A stretch of DNA of 64,000 nt from Ferrimonas gelatinilytica (GCF_039544205.1 NZ_BAABLF010000001.1:124001-188000); one strand, 5' to 3'; positions 44,487-52,987 are shown, counted from the first letter of the stretch. Numbers and translations are program-made. Notes: generated from the letters alone by a model not told the origin.

Positions 44487-44858
44487 ATGAAGCAGTTTCG
44501 GACGCTGGTATTGGCTGCGACCCTCACCACAGCGGTGTCAGGGTGTTCGGTCTTTGATTGGATGGTTTACAAGATCGACATTCCACAAGGGAACTTTATT
44601 GAGCAAGTTCAAGTAGATAAGCTGCGTGTAGGGATGACGCCGGAGCAGGTTGAGTTCGTCCTGGGACGTCCTGTGCTTCGTGACAGTTTCGCTTCCGACA
44701 CCTGGTACTACGTGTATCAGTTTAAGAATGGCCGTACCAATGAATTGACCCGAAAAGAGCTGGTGGTCAACTTCACTGACGGCAAAGTCAGCACGCTCAA
44801 GGGAGATTATGAGGTCGGGGATGACTTCTATACCCCATTGGACGCCGGTCGCCCCTAA
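44487..44858 (+). CDS. bamE: Outer membrane assembly lipoprotein BamE
   Basis: 123 residues. The signal peptide ends with lipobox AVSGC (Cys20), so it is a lipoprotein. The core IDIPQGNFIEQVQVDKLRVGMTPEQVEFVLGRPVL and DTWYYVYQFKNGR are the SmpA/BamE domain. It belongs to the BAM complex that inserts barrel proteins such as the Tsx-like porins here. In E. coli rnfH follows; here an AT-rich insert of about 2.7 kb comes between. Confidence 0.97.
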   Translation: MKQFRTLVLAATLTTAVSGCSVFDWMVYKIDIPQGNFIEQVQVDKLRVGMTPEQVEFVLGRPVLRDSFASDTWYYVYQFKNGRTNELTRKELVVNFTDGKVSTLKGDYEVGDDFYTPLDAGRP

Positions 44859-44920
44859 ACACGGTTTTATCTCTAGTCATCTATTTCGGCCGACCCATCC
44901 AGTACGAATTTAACGAATAG

Positions 44921-44954
44921 AACACCCCTTCTGCCATACGGCAGAAGGGGTGTT
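44921..44954. terminator. Long hairpin downstream of bamE
   Basis: Perfect 15-bp stem (AACACCCCTTCTGCC and its complement) with loop ATAC. It lacks a T-run, so it may be a weak terminator or mark the boundary of the inserted DNA. Confidence 0.6.
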
Positions 44955-44997
44955 GAGGGGGGATGAACAAACACCATCAGAATGCCTGAAGTGTTAT

Positions 44998-45285
44998 CTA
45001 TTTTCTGCCCTCATCGTGGGTAACGGTGACTGTCTTCTTTTCGGAAGTAACATTGCCAGCGTCGTCCTTGGCTTTGAATACGATTGTGTAGATACGATTA
45101 TCAAGTAAACCTGATCGTTCGGCGCGCAGGAAGATGCGCCCGTCCTCCTTAATATCTATGTCCCGCGAAGTGTTACCATCTCCACGTTCGTTTTCGCTGT
45201 CGGCGCTAATTACCGCCTCCAACCAGACATCGGGTGAAGAGTCTTGATTGTCGCTTACTTGAATTTCTACGTCGATTTCTACCAT
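44998..45285 (-). CDS. Orphan Ig-like domain fragment
   Basis: 95 residues with no signal peptide. The pattern VSDNQDSSPDVWLEAVIS, RIFLRAERSG and YTIVFKAKDDAGNVTSEKKTVTVTHD is like the HYR/Ig-like modules that occur in large secreted or surface proteins; it looks like a single such module. An in-frame stop lies directly before the ATG, so it cannot be extended upstream. It may be a relic of a bigger adhesin or a small stand-alone gene; AT-rich surroundings suggest transferred DNA. Its 5' end overlaps the leader of the next, plus-strand, gene. Confidence 0.5.
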   Translation of the reverse strand: MVEIDVEIQVSDNQDSSPDVWLEAVISADSENERGDGNTSRDIDIKEDGRIFLRAERSGLLDNRIYTIVFKAKDDAGNVTSEKKTVTVTHDEGRK

Positions 45286-45320
45286 TTATAGATGCCATGC
45301 CAGAATTTGGAGGTCGAGAA

Positions 45321-45623
45321 ATGAAAAATGTAAACAAGGCCTTTGATGTGCTGAGAATAGTATTTATTATCCTTAGCCCAATACCGGCCGTCATGTTTAG
45401 TTGCTTATATCTATTGGTACAATCTGCGGAGGGATTTGGAGCATTTGGCGTAGCCCAGGTGCTGCTTGTACCAACCACTTTAAGTGTTGCAATGACTCTG
45501 GCAGGAGTTATCGTGGCCTTCTGGGCCAAGTACCTAGGCGAAAGGTTAATAGAACTAGTCTTAACAACTCTCTTATCCAGCTCTGTATTGATTTTCATAT
45601 TCATTATCAAAGTTGTTTTGTGA
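45321..45623 (+). CDS. Small membrane protein, function unknown
   Basis: 100 residues from MKNVNKAFDVLR with a GGAGG ribosome-binding site 10 bases before. Three hydrophobic segments (about 11-36, 45-70 and 78-99: VFIILSPIPAVMFSCLYLLV, SVAMTLAGVIVAFWAKYL and LTTLLSSSVLIFIFIIKVVL). I do not recognise the family. The gene lies in the AT-rich stretch and has lower GC than its neighbours. Could be a small immunity- or toxin-like membrane protein, but there is nothing in the sequence to support one role over another. Confidence 0.55.
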   Translation: MKNVNKAFDVLRIVFIILSPIPAVMFSCLYLLVQSAEGFGAFGVAQVLLVPTTLSVAMTLAGVIVAFWAKYLGERLIELVLTTLLSSSVLIFIFIIKVVL

Positions 45624-46603
45624 AAACAGGTATTACTGGCGATACCATTCCTCGGTCATGATATGTCTTCCCGTTCTGCACTCAATGCTAGCATTCCGAG
45701 CTAAATACCTAACACAACTTTAAAAAATATAAACATTAACTTTGGACAAATAAAGATAAGAGACCTGCATAAAAAACATTAATAAAAAATAGGATGTATA
45801 GTGTTTCGATGTAAATATATGATTAATAAAGGTAGAGAACTGTGCCAGACAGGCTCCGCCTGTGCTCGAACCGACCAGCAAAGAATCTTTGCGAAATCAT
45901 ATAATCTGAGACACCAAATTATTATCAAAGCAGGCCTGGAAAGTTTAATTATTATGCGAACGTCATCGCACCTTGCTGCTTCGCACGAATTAGAGGTTGA
46001 TTCGACGTACTGACTCACGCCTAACATGAGGAAGATGCTATTGAGGCAGGACTCATCGTCGATAAGAGAAACAGTAAGCGTCATTCGTTGGGACATACGG
46101 CCTCCATGCCGATCTTTTAGCTTTGTGGCACACAGCATCTTTACTATGCTTATTACTAAGTCCGCAATAGATATCAGGAAATTCGATATCAACAGTTTCC
46201 CACTTTCTCCGAAAGGACATGTAGAAAAGTGAATAACTCTAACGCCATATATATTCTTAGCAGGATACCTAGTGTGTGTAAGTTTTTAAGCGAATGCACC
46301 ATAAATCTCGACACACCTAGCCGGGGCCAATTTGGTAAATGAATCACCCCGACTTTCATAGACGCATAAAATAAGGATTTTAAGTATCTATCAGACCTTG
46401 GCATTACAATTTTTAGGTATCTATAGGACCTTGGGTATTCCACTATGACCTTGCAGACTTTGAATACTTTACCCAGTTCCTCGACCAGATTGAGCAAGCA
46501 GAACTTGTGTTTGATGATTAGTTGTGCACTTTCGATCAAAGTTGGTAACCCTCTGTTTTTCCGAACGAAGTGTCTGATTAGGTCTGGTTCAATACTCTTT
46601 ATC
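45624..46603. other. AT-rich stretch without a convincing gene
   Basis: About 980 bases, clearly poorer in G and C than the rest of the window. Open frames exist on both strands (for example 45779-46192 minus and 46189-46539 minus), but lack ribosome-binding sites, contain atypical codons and match nothing I recognise. Features seen: a small hairpin ACAGGC-TCC-GCCTGT (about 45847-45861) and two imperfect copies of a 19-20 base direct repeat (46383-46401 and 46415-46434, sharing TATCTAT and GACCTTGG). It looks like decayed, probably acquired DNA. Confidence 0.6.
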
Positions 46604-46636
46604 TAAAAAAACGCAGCCTCTCGGCTGCGTTTTTTC
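46604..46636. terminator. Bidirectional terminator after the retropepsin-like gene
   Basis: 8-bp stem ACGCAGCC / GGCTGCGT with loop TCTC (46611-46630), a run of seven A before and six T after. Confidence 0.9.
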
Positions 46637-46662
46637 TATCGCTTTAAAGGCTACTGGTAAAC

Positions 46663-47544
46663 CTACTGAGCAATCACATGAGCCTTGTATTCCCGGGTAT
46701 CCAGCGTCAGCAGGAAGTGCTTCAACACGTCGTAACCCAGCAAGCCTTTCGTCTTAACCCCTTTCTGGATCCGGGTCCCGGTTAACACAGGATTAAGCTT
46801 CCTCAGGTTAGTGGCCTCCCCTTCCCCTGGGATCACCGTCTCAACCTGCTCCAGCTGGTAGGGGCCAAAGGTCACCAGCGGCATCGAGAACGCTTCCGCC
46901 ACGGCGCTCTCGTTAACACCCGAGAGATGCTGCAGTTCCTTCTCTTCAGTCACCAACTCATGCTCCAGCGCAAACAGGCGATCCAGCAGGAGGCCACTGC
47001 TGGCTCCGGTGTCCAGTGTCAGCCAGACATCTTCGCGATTATCCAGCCGGACCTGAACAGCAGGCAGCGTCGAATTTCGCTCCTGCCGGATCGACAGGTT
47101 ATCCCAATCCCCTTCAACCGCATCACGGGTCAGCAGTCGCATGCGCTGGTTGGGGTAGTCAAACTGAACAATGAACTCATCAAAGAAAGGCTTGCCGATC
47201 AGTACGGGTACACTGCTGTCGACCGAATAGAAACCCATCTTGGTATCGAAACCGAAGAGAGTGATGGGCACGCCGGACGCGGCCTTGGCGCGAGTTTTCC
47301 CATAAACGCCCGAGATGGTCATATTGGAAACGTTCAACTGCACCCCGGACTGCTCAGCCACTGCCTCAGAGATGAGATTTATCTCCGCTCCACTGTCGAG
47401 AATCGCCTCGACCTCAATGCCGTTTACAGTCATTGGTACATAGATGTGACCATTTTTGAGGGTAAAGTCGAGCCAGGGAGTGACAGCAGCGCTGGTCTGC
47501 GCCGTGAGCAGCAATAAGCCCAATGAGAGTATCCATACTTTCAT
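46663..47544 (-). CDS. Two-domain retropepsin-like aspartic protease, periplasmic
   Basis: 293 residues with a signal peptide (cut about residue 20, SAAVTP). Two aspartyl-protease active-site motifs are present: Asp50-Ser-Gly in VEAILDSGAEINLIS and Asp178-Thr-Gly in VWLTLDTGASSGLLLD; each is followed by the flap and hydrophobic region expected of a retropepsin lobe (ITLFGFD, VLIGKPFFDEF; GLLGYDVLKHFLLTLDTR). One polypeptide therefore carries both halves of an active site. Bacterial members are little studied. It lies between the AT-rich insert and rnfH with terminators on both sides, so it is monocistronic. Confidence 0.8.
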   Translation of the reverse strand: MKVWILSLGLLLLTAQTSAAVTPWLDFTLKNGHIYVPMTVNGIEVEAILDSGAEINLISEAVAEQSGVQLNVSNMTISGVYGKTRAKAASGVPITLFGFDTKMGFYSVDSSVPVLIGKPFFDEFIVQFDYPNQRMRLLTRDAVEGDWDNLSIRQERNSTLPAVQVRLDNREDVWLTLDTGASSGLLLDRLFALEHELVTEEKELQHLSGVNESAVAEAFSMPLVTFGPYQLEQVETVIPGEGEATNLRKLNPVLTGTRIQKGVKTKGLLGYDVLKHFLLTLDTREYKAHVIAQ

Positions 47545-47597
47545 TAGAAAGTTCCTTCTTTCTGGTTAACAACACGTTACAACACTACCTCGCTGCC

Positions 47598-47627
47598 ACA
47601 AAAAAGGCGACCCTTTGACCGCCTTTG
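47598..47627 (-). terminator. Terminator after rnfH
   Basis: AAAGGCG / CGCCTTT stem (about 47603-47626) followed by a T-run on the minus strand. Confidence 0.75.
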
Positions 47628-47672
47628 TGATGATGAAGCGGTGTCACCCGCGGCTGCCAGAAGAGTCTTTGG

Positions 47673-48017
47673 TTACTCGTCGTTGCGCAACGGATTGAGC
47701 TTGCCTCCAGTCACCCTATCCGCACGACCCTCCAGCTTGGCTTTCTCCGCACGACGCTTACGGACCTCCCGAGGATCCGCCAGCAGGGGGCGATAGATCT
47801 CGACCCTGTCCCCCGCTTTGAGCGGCTCGGTTAACTTTACCGTGCGACTGAAGATCCCGACTTTTTGGCTGCCAAGGTCGATCTCCGGATAGCGATCAAG
47901 GACACCGGACTGGTGGATCGCCTCCTCGACGGTGGCGCCTGTCGGCAACACCATCTTGGTTAGAAACGCTTTCTCTGGCAGCGCATACGCCACCTCAACC
48001 TGGATCTGGTCAGCCAC
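47673..48017 (-). CDS. rnfH: RnfH family protein (RatB-like)
   Basis: 114 residues from the GTG at 48017 (VADQIQVEVAYALPEKAF); no ATG is suitable. Ubiquitin-like beta-grasp protein: LPTGATVEEAIHQSGVL, KVGIFSRTVKLTEPLKAGDRVEIYRPLLADPREVRKRRAEKA is the family core. Function poorly known; it is the partner gene of ratA in many gammaproteobacteria. The start overlaps the ratA stop by 8 bases, so it is translationally coupled. Confidence 0.9.
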   Translation of the reverse strand: MADQIQVEVAYALPEKAFLTKMVLPTGATVEEAIHQSGVLDRYPEIDLGSQKVGIFSRTVKLTEPLKAGDRVEIYRPLLADPREVRKRRAEKAKLEGRADRVTGGKLNPLRNDE

Positions 48018-48444
48018 CGTACACCTCTTTGGCTCGTGTAGAAAAAGAGTGGACCATCGATTGGGCCAGTTCGTTAAACACCCTGCCGAAGGCTTTCTCC
48101 ACCAGGACATTGGCAAACTCAAACTGCAGCACCAGCTCGACCTTGCAGGCATCCTCGCGCAACTCGGTGAAGCGCCACACGCCCTCTAACTGTCGAAAGG
48201 GGCCGCTCTTCAACTTCATGGTGATACTGCGGTTGGCCTCCAGAGCATTCTCCGTGGTGAAGGTTTGGGCGATCCCCACCTTTTTCACTGATACCGAGGC
48301 GATCATGCGCGCATCTTCACGCTCATGTATCTCGCTGTCCACACAGCCGGGCAAGAACTGGGGGTAGGAGGCGACATCGTTGACCAAGTCGTACATCTGC
48401 GCGGCACTGAAACGCACCAATGCGCTTCGATTGATTTCTGGCAT
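48010..48444 (-). CDS. ratA: RatA family SRPBCC/START-domain protein
   Basis: 144 residues. Polyketide-cyclase-like START fold: ALVRFSAAQMYDLVNDVASYPQFLPGC, then KLKSGPFRQLEGVWRF and VEKAFGRVFNELAQSMVHSF. E. coli RatA was reported to block 70S assembly, and homologues (Coq10) bind ubiquinone; which applies here is unknown. It is divergent from smpB with an 84-base gap and overlaps rnfH. Confidence 0.92.
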   Translation of the reverse strand: MPEINRSALVRFSAAQMYDLVNDVASYPQFLPGCVDSEIHEREDARMIASVSVKKVGIAQTFTTENALEANRSITMKLKSGPFRQLEGVWRFTELREDACKVELVLQFEFANVLVEKAFGRVFNELAQSMVHSFSTRAKEVYGG

Positions 48445-48528
48445 CTCACCCTCCCATCATTGATGGCCGCATTTTGCCATACCAGTGGCGATACCAAAAT
48501 GGTTCGCGACAGGTATAATGCGCAGCCT

Positions 48529-49017
48529 ATGGCAAAGAAAAACACGAAAAAATCCCAGCCGACGTCCTCCACTATCGCTCTTAACAAAAAAGCGAAACAC
48601 GAATACAAGTTCCTGGAGAAGTTCGAGGCGGGTCTTGCCCTTCAGGGGTGGGAAGTCAAATCCATGCGGGCAGGCAAAGTCAACCTGACCGATTGTTACG
48701 TACTTATCCAGCGCGGAGAGGCGTACCTGGTGGCGTGTAACATCACCCCACTGAATACCGCCTCCACCCATGTGGTCTGTGAGCCGATGCGTCCCCGCAA
48801 GCTCCTGCTGAATAAGCGGGAATTGGAACGGTTGATAGGCCAAGTCGAGCAGAAGGGCCTCACCATAGTGCCCGTCGCCCTCTACTGGAAGAAGTCCTTC
48901 GCCAAGTTGGAGATCGCCCTGGCCCAGGGTAAGCAACAACACGATAAGCGCCAGGACAGCAAAGAGCGGGACTGGCAGCGAGAAAAAGCGCGAGTCATGA
49001 AAGGAAAGATGCGCTGA
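48529..49017 (+). CDS. smpB: SsrA-binding protein
   Basis: 162 residues from MAKKNTKKSQPTSSTIALNK, the usual length. It binds tmRNA and delivers it to stalled ribosomes. KAKHEYKFLEKFEAGLALQGWEVKSMRAGKVNL is the OB-fold core; the basic C-terminal tail RQDSKERDWQREKARVMKGK decodes the empty A site. The ATG at 48529 is chosen because it begins the family sequence; the frame extends 68 codons upstream. ssrA follows. Confidence 0.97.
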   Translation: MAKKNTKKSQPTSSTIALNKKAKHEYKFLEKFEAGLALQGWEVKSMRAGKVNLTDCYVLIQRGEAYLVACNITPLNTASTHVVCEPMRPRKLLLNKRELERLIGQVEQKGLTIVPVALYWKKSFAKLEIALAQGKQQHDKRQDSKERDWQREKARVMKGKMR

Positions 49018-49042
49018 CGCTGTAGATTCATACAGGAGAAGA

Positions 49043-49071
49043 TTGCCACCTCGCAGGTTCGGTGGTACTCT
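49043..49071 (+). promoter_or_regulatory. Candidate ssrA promoter
   Basis: TTGCCA (49043-49048), a 17-base spacer and TACTCT (49066-49071). A start about 7 bases later would give a short 5' extension before mature tmRNA (49084), as known in E. coli. Confidence 0.55.
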
Positions 49072-49083
49072 TCGTCTGTACTT

Positions 49084-49444
49084 GGGGTCGATTCAGGATT
49101 CGACGGGATACTCGAAGCCCAAGGTGCATGCCGTGGGGCGGTTGGCCACGTAAAAAGCCGCAAAAAAATAGTCGCAAACGACGAAAACTACGCCCTCGCT
49201 GCCTAATAAGCAGTAGAGTGCCTGCCTCCAACGCCCCGCTTGCTGGCTGAGGATTATAGGCAGTCAAACCCTGCAAGATCGCGTGGAACCTTTGTCCGGA
49301 GGTGAAGCGTTAAAACCAATCGGACTCGCCTCGACGAAGCCTGTTGCTCGGCGTCTGAAAAGGTTAACTAAAAGAGTAACTAAGCATGTAGTACCGACGG
49401 TGTAGGTGTTTCGGACGCGGGTTCAACTCCCGCCGACTCCACCA
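49084..49444 (+). ncRNA. ssrA: Transfer-messenger RNA (tmRNA)
   Basis: 361 nt, from GGGGTCGATTC to an encoded CCA (CCGACTCCACCA). The tRNA-like 5' part (GATTCGACGGGAT) and 3' T-arm (GTTCAACTCCC) are intact. The tag reading frame at 49174-49206 gives ANDENYALAA and a stop, the same tag as E. coli and Vibrio. The G-rich pseudoknot region follows it. It is the ribosome-rescue partner of smpB and has a terminator downstream. Confidence 0.98.
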
Positions 49445-49456
49445 AACGCGTTTGAT

Positions 49457-49498
49457 AAAGCCCATCTAAGGCACCACTTAGATGGGCTTTGTTGTTTC
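49457..49498 (+). terminator. Terminator after ssrA
   Basis: Perfect 14-bp stem AAAGCCCATCTAAG / CTTAGATGGGCTTT (49457-49470 and 49477-49490) followed by a T-rich tail. Confidence 0.9.
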
Positions 49499-49581
49499 TA
49501 AAAGCTTTTTCCCTTCCATCCGATTGCCGCTCCCGGCGTGCTGTGCCAACATCGTCGGACCCTTATGACCGTTGAGCCGCT

Positions 49582-51285
49582 ATGGACGCTTACTCCCGCA
49601 TCGAACATCTTTATCTCGACCTGATAAGCCAGGATCCCAATGCCTGTGTTGAACTGGGCCTGACGCAGCGTCTCGGCGATCTGCCTGACCCCTCGCTCAG
49701 TGCTCATCGCGCTGATGCCGAGCGGGCGCAGGAGCTGCTGGACGCGATCGCCCGGTACCCCGATGCCACGGACTTTGACCAGCAACAGGATCTTACCTTG
49801 ATGGCGCTGACCGCCCAGCGAGTGTGCTTCGAGGCTGAGCTGCGTTACAACGACCGTCCTCACCTAACGCAGCTCCCCCGAGCCGGCGAGACACTCAGTA
49901 GCGGGATCTTCCTGCTGGTAGTGGCGGATCCCCGCCCTGCCCACCAGCGGCTCGATGACATCCTCTCTCGCCTTCAGCAGGCGCCAGCGTTCCTCAGCGC
50001 CATGTTCAGCCGCCTGGACAGGCCAATCCAGCGCTGGGTGGAGATCGATCTGGAGACCCTCGCTGGCCTGCCGGATCTCTTTGCCAGCATCCAGAAATGG
50101 GCGGAGCAGGAAGACTACCCCCAGCTACCAGCCCTTAAGCGGGCAGTGACGGTCGCCGACGACGCCATGGAGCGCTATGCCCGGGCACTGAAAGGGCTTG
50201 AAACCGAACAGGCATTCGCCATTGGTCCCCAAAGTGCACAAGCACTGCTGCGCTGTAACGGTATAGAGCAAAGCCTGGATGAAGTTCACCAGTATGCCTG
50301 CGACTTCGTACGCCGTACGCGGGACGATATCGAGCGGTTGCGCCAACAACTCTGCACCAAGTATCAACGCCCGGCGTCCACCACAGTGGCGCAACTGCAG
50401 GAATTCCTGAACCAACGCTTTGCAGTGGCCACCCCTGACGGGGATCTCCAGACGATACTCGAGCGCTACCACCAGGAGGCAGAGCGGATCGCACAGTTCA
50501 TCCAGGAGAAGGGGCTGTTTCCGCTGCCTGCCGATCAGGCCATGAACATCATGCAGACCCCCGCGTTCATGGCACCGATGATCCCGGCTGGCGCCATGAT
50601 GCAGCCGGCGGCATTGCGTCCGGGCACCAAGGTCTCTCAGATCTACCTGACCCTGAGCGAATCCTTGAGAGATGAACATACCGAGCTTGGGATCCCGGTG
50701 ATGATGGTGCATGAGGGGATCCCCGGGCATCACCTGCAGTTGGCCACCGCCTGCGGCCACCCTTCGCTGGTCCGCCGGGTGTTCCCCGCCATGGAACTGG
50801 CCGAGGGCTGGACTACCATGCTAGAGGATTACATGCTCGATCAGGGCCTGATGGGCGACCTGACGGACGAAGCACGTTTTATCGCCAAACTGGATATCAG
50901 CCGGATCAGCGCCCGGGTGGCGATCGATCTCTATTTCATGACCGGGCAAACGCGCTACCTGGAGATCGGCTACCCAGTCTCCTTAGAGAGCGATGACCCC
51001 TTCGCCAACGCCGGCGTCCTGCTCAAAGCGGTCACCGGATTTACCGATGAACGCGTTCAGGCCGAACTCAACTGGTATTCACAGGAGCGCGGATACCCTC
51101 TCTGTTACCTGCTGGGGAATACCCTGGTTTGGAGGCTGAAACGGGAGTTTAACGCCGCTCACTCACACCTGAGCAGCGACGAACAGGACCGAGCGTTTCA
51201 TGCGCACTTCCTTGAGGCCGGCAACATGCCCCTGGCGATGCTGCGTCAACGCTTTGAGCGTCTCGGTCTGCTGAACATCGACTGA
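49582..51285 (+). CDS. DUF885 family metallopeptidase-like protein
   Basis: 567 residues, no signal peptide. The family's metal-site motif HEGIPGHHLQLA (about 370-381) is present, preceded by VSQIYLTLSESLRDEHTELGIPVMMV and followed by EGWTTMLEDYML, which fits a gluzincin-type active site with a downstream Glu ligand. DUF885 proteins are predicted metallopeptidases; the substrate is unknown. The ribosome-binding site at the ATG is weak. It is followed 98 bases later by a fumarase gene on the same strand. Confidence 0.8.
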   Translation: MDAYSRIEHLYLDLISQDPNACVELGLTQRLGDLPDPSLSAHRADAERAQELLDAIARYPDATDFDQQQDLTLMALTAQRVCFEAELRYNDRPHLTQLPRAGETLSSGIFLLVVADPRPAHQRLDDILSRLQQAPAFLSAMFSRLDRPIQRWVEIDLETLAGLPDLFASIQKWAEQEDYPQLPALKRAVTVADDAMERYARALKGLETEQAFAIGPQSAQALLRCNGIEQSLDEVHQYACDFVRRTRDDIERLRQQLCTKYQRPASTTVAQLQEFLNQRFAVATPDGDLQTILERYHQEAERIAQFIQEKGLFPLPADQAMNIMQTPAFMAPMIPAGAMMQPAALRPGTKVSQIYLTLSESLRDEHTELGIPVMMVHEGIPGHHLQLATACGHPSLVRRVFPAMELAEGWTTMLEDYMLDQGLMGDLTDEARFIAKLDISRISARVAIDLYFMTGQTRYLEIGYPVSLESDDPFANAGVLLKAVTGFTDERVQAELNWYSQERGYPLCYLLGNTLVWRLKREFNAAHSHLSSDEQDRAFHAHFLEAGNMPLAMLRQRFERLGLLNID

Positions 51286-51383
51286 AAATGGCACTCCCGG
51301 GCGGGGAACAAAGGAGGCAGACCGGGACAGGCTATCGTTAGGAGAGGATTTATTTCTCCACGACTGACCAAGAGGAGGCGCAG

Positions 51384-52853
51384 ATGAGCGAATTTCGCGA
51401 AGAGGAGGATGCACTGGGTTTGGTACGGATCCCTATCGATGCTCTGCATGGCCCCCAAACCCAGAGGGCGCTGGATAACCTGCCTTTTCGCCAGTCGCCC
51501 CTGCCCCAGGACTTTATCGATGCCATCTTGATGATCAAGCTCGCCGCGGCCCGCAGCCATGGAGCGCTTAACGCCCTACCCCAGGCCCGTGCAGACGCCA
51601 TTGCCCGGGCCTGCCAGTCTCTGCTGGCCGATCCCCAGCGTCATCGCCACTTCCCCCTGAGTCGCTTCCAGACCGGATCCGCCACCAGCAGCCATATGAA
51701 CGTCAACGAAGTGATCGCCACCCTGGCCAGCCAGGCACTGGGATCGCGGCTCCACCCCAATGACGACGTGAACCTCGGCCAGAGCAGCAATGATGTGGTC
51801 CCCTCTGCCATTCACATCAGCTGCCACCTGGCGCTGCAGAATCAGCTGCTTCCCGCCCTGGATGAGATCCGCGCGCTCCTTGTCAGGCGGTCCGAGGAGC
51901 TGCATGACGTGATCAAGACCGGCAGGACACACTTGATGGATGCCCTGCCCATCCGTTTCAGCCAGTGCTTGCGAAGCTGGGAGTGCCAGCTGGCACACCA
52001 TCAGAATGCCCTGCAACAGAGCCTGCTCCCCCTGGCTCAATTACCCCTGGGCGGGACGGCCGTGGGCACCGGTATCAACGCCCCTGTGGGTTTTAGGAAA
52101 CAGGTCCACCAGGAACTGTCCCAGCTTACAAATATCGCACTGTCGCCTGCAGCGCATCCCGGCGCCTTGATATCGGCCCTGGATCCAAGCCTGACCCTCT
52201 CCGGCGACCTTAAAGGCGTTGCCTGCGCCCTGGTCAAGATAAGCAACGACCTGCGCTGGATGAACTCCGGGCCCAACGCCGGCATCGGCGAGATCCAACT
52301 GCCGGAGCTGCAGCCCGGATCCTCCATCATGCCGGGTAAGGTTAACCCCGTGGTGCCGGAGGCGGTGCTGATGGCCGCCAGCGAGGTGATCGGAAATGAC
52401 ACTACGGTGACCCTGGCTGGACAATCGGGTAACTTCGAACTCACGGTCATGTTGCCCCTGGTGGCGGAGAAACTGCTCGGCAGCATTGCACTGCTCACCG
52501 ATGCCGTGACACTGCTCAATCGCCAGGCTCTGGCCCGGTTTAGTCTGCGGCATGACGCCATCGAGGCGCCTCTGGCCCGCAACCCCATACTGGTCACCGC
52601 CCTGGCTCCCCATATCGGCTACAGCCAGGCGGCAAAGATCGCCAAAACCGCCCAGGCCAGTGGTCGACCCATTTTAGAGGTTGCCAGGGAGATGACGGAT
52701 CTCGAGTCGGCGTACCTCGAAGCACTGCTCTCTCCCGAGAAGATGGTCGATAACAACGACGCTGCAGACCCCGAAACGGATAGGAAGCCTGGGGCTAGGA
52801 ACAGCCAAACAGAGAAAAAAGATCGAGAAGACCCGAAGCCTAAAGAGGATTGA
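51384..52853 (+). CDS. fumC: Class II fumarate hydratase
   Basis: 489 residues; core of about 455 plus a charged tail. Motifs in order: TGSATSSHMNVNEVI, HPNDDVNLGQSSNDVVPSAIH, GRTHLMDALPIRFSQ (catalytic His), GTAVGTGINAP and the GSSIMPGKVNP S-loop. The VVPEAV after the S-loop resembles the second type of FumC found in pseudomonads; AspA-like activity cannot be fully ruled out. The end is odd: about the last 33 residues (DPETDRKPGARNSQTEKKDR) are hydrophilic and disordered. GAGGAGG precedes the ATG. Confidence 0.88.
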   Translation: MSEFREEEDALGLVRIPIDALHGPQTQRALDNLPFRQSPLPQDFIDAILMIKLAAARSHGALNALPQARADAIARACQSLLADPQRHRHFPLSRFQTGSATSSHMNVNEVIATLASQALGSRLHPNDDVNLGQSSNDVVPSAIHISCHLALQNQLLPALDEIRALLVRRSEELHDVIKTGRTHLMDALPIRFSQCLRSWECQLAHHQNALQQSLLPLAQLPLGGTAVGTGINAPVGFRKQVHQELSQLTNIALSPAAHPGALISALDPSLTLSGDLKGVACALVKISNDLRWMNSGPNAGIGEIQLPELQPGSSIMPGKVNPVVPEAVLMAASEVIGNDTTVTLAGQSGNFELTVMLPLVAEKLLGSIALLTDAVTLLNRQALARFSLRHDAIEAPLARNPILVTALAPHIGYSQAAKIAKTAQASGRPILEVAREMTDLESAYLEALLSPEKMVDNNDAADPETDRKPGARNSQTEKKDREDPKPKED

Positions 52854-52987
52854 GTAAAGGGGAACAAGCGGGAAGAGTTTCGGAACTCACCGAATAGAGC
52901 GCCCCGAGGGCAGTTGATCGCAATCAAGAAGAGCTGGCGTGCCGGTTAAGATATGGCACCGCCGGCACAACCTCCCTGTAAGCCAAG

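Noticed and set aside
45779..46192. 137-codon minus-strand frame in the AT-rich stretch
   Set aside because: No good ribosome-binding site, odd hydrophobic and Cys-rich composition, and no family I recognise; too weak to call a gene.
46189..46539. 116-codon minus-strand frame
   Set aside because: Same reasons; its start and codon use do not look genic.
49084..49444. Duplicate ssrA 3' end marking an island boundary
   Set aside because: I looked for a second copy of the tmRNA 3' end in the AT-rich insert and found none in this window.
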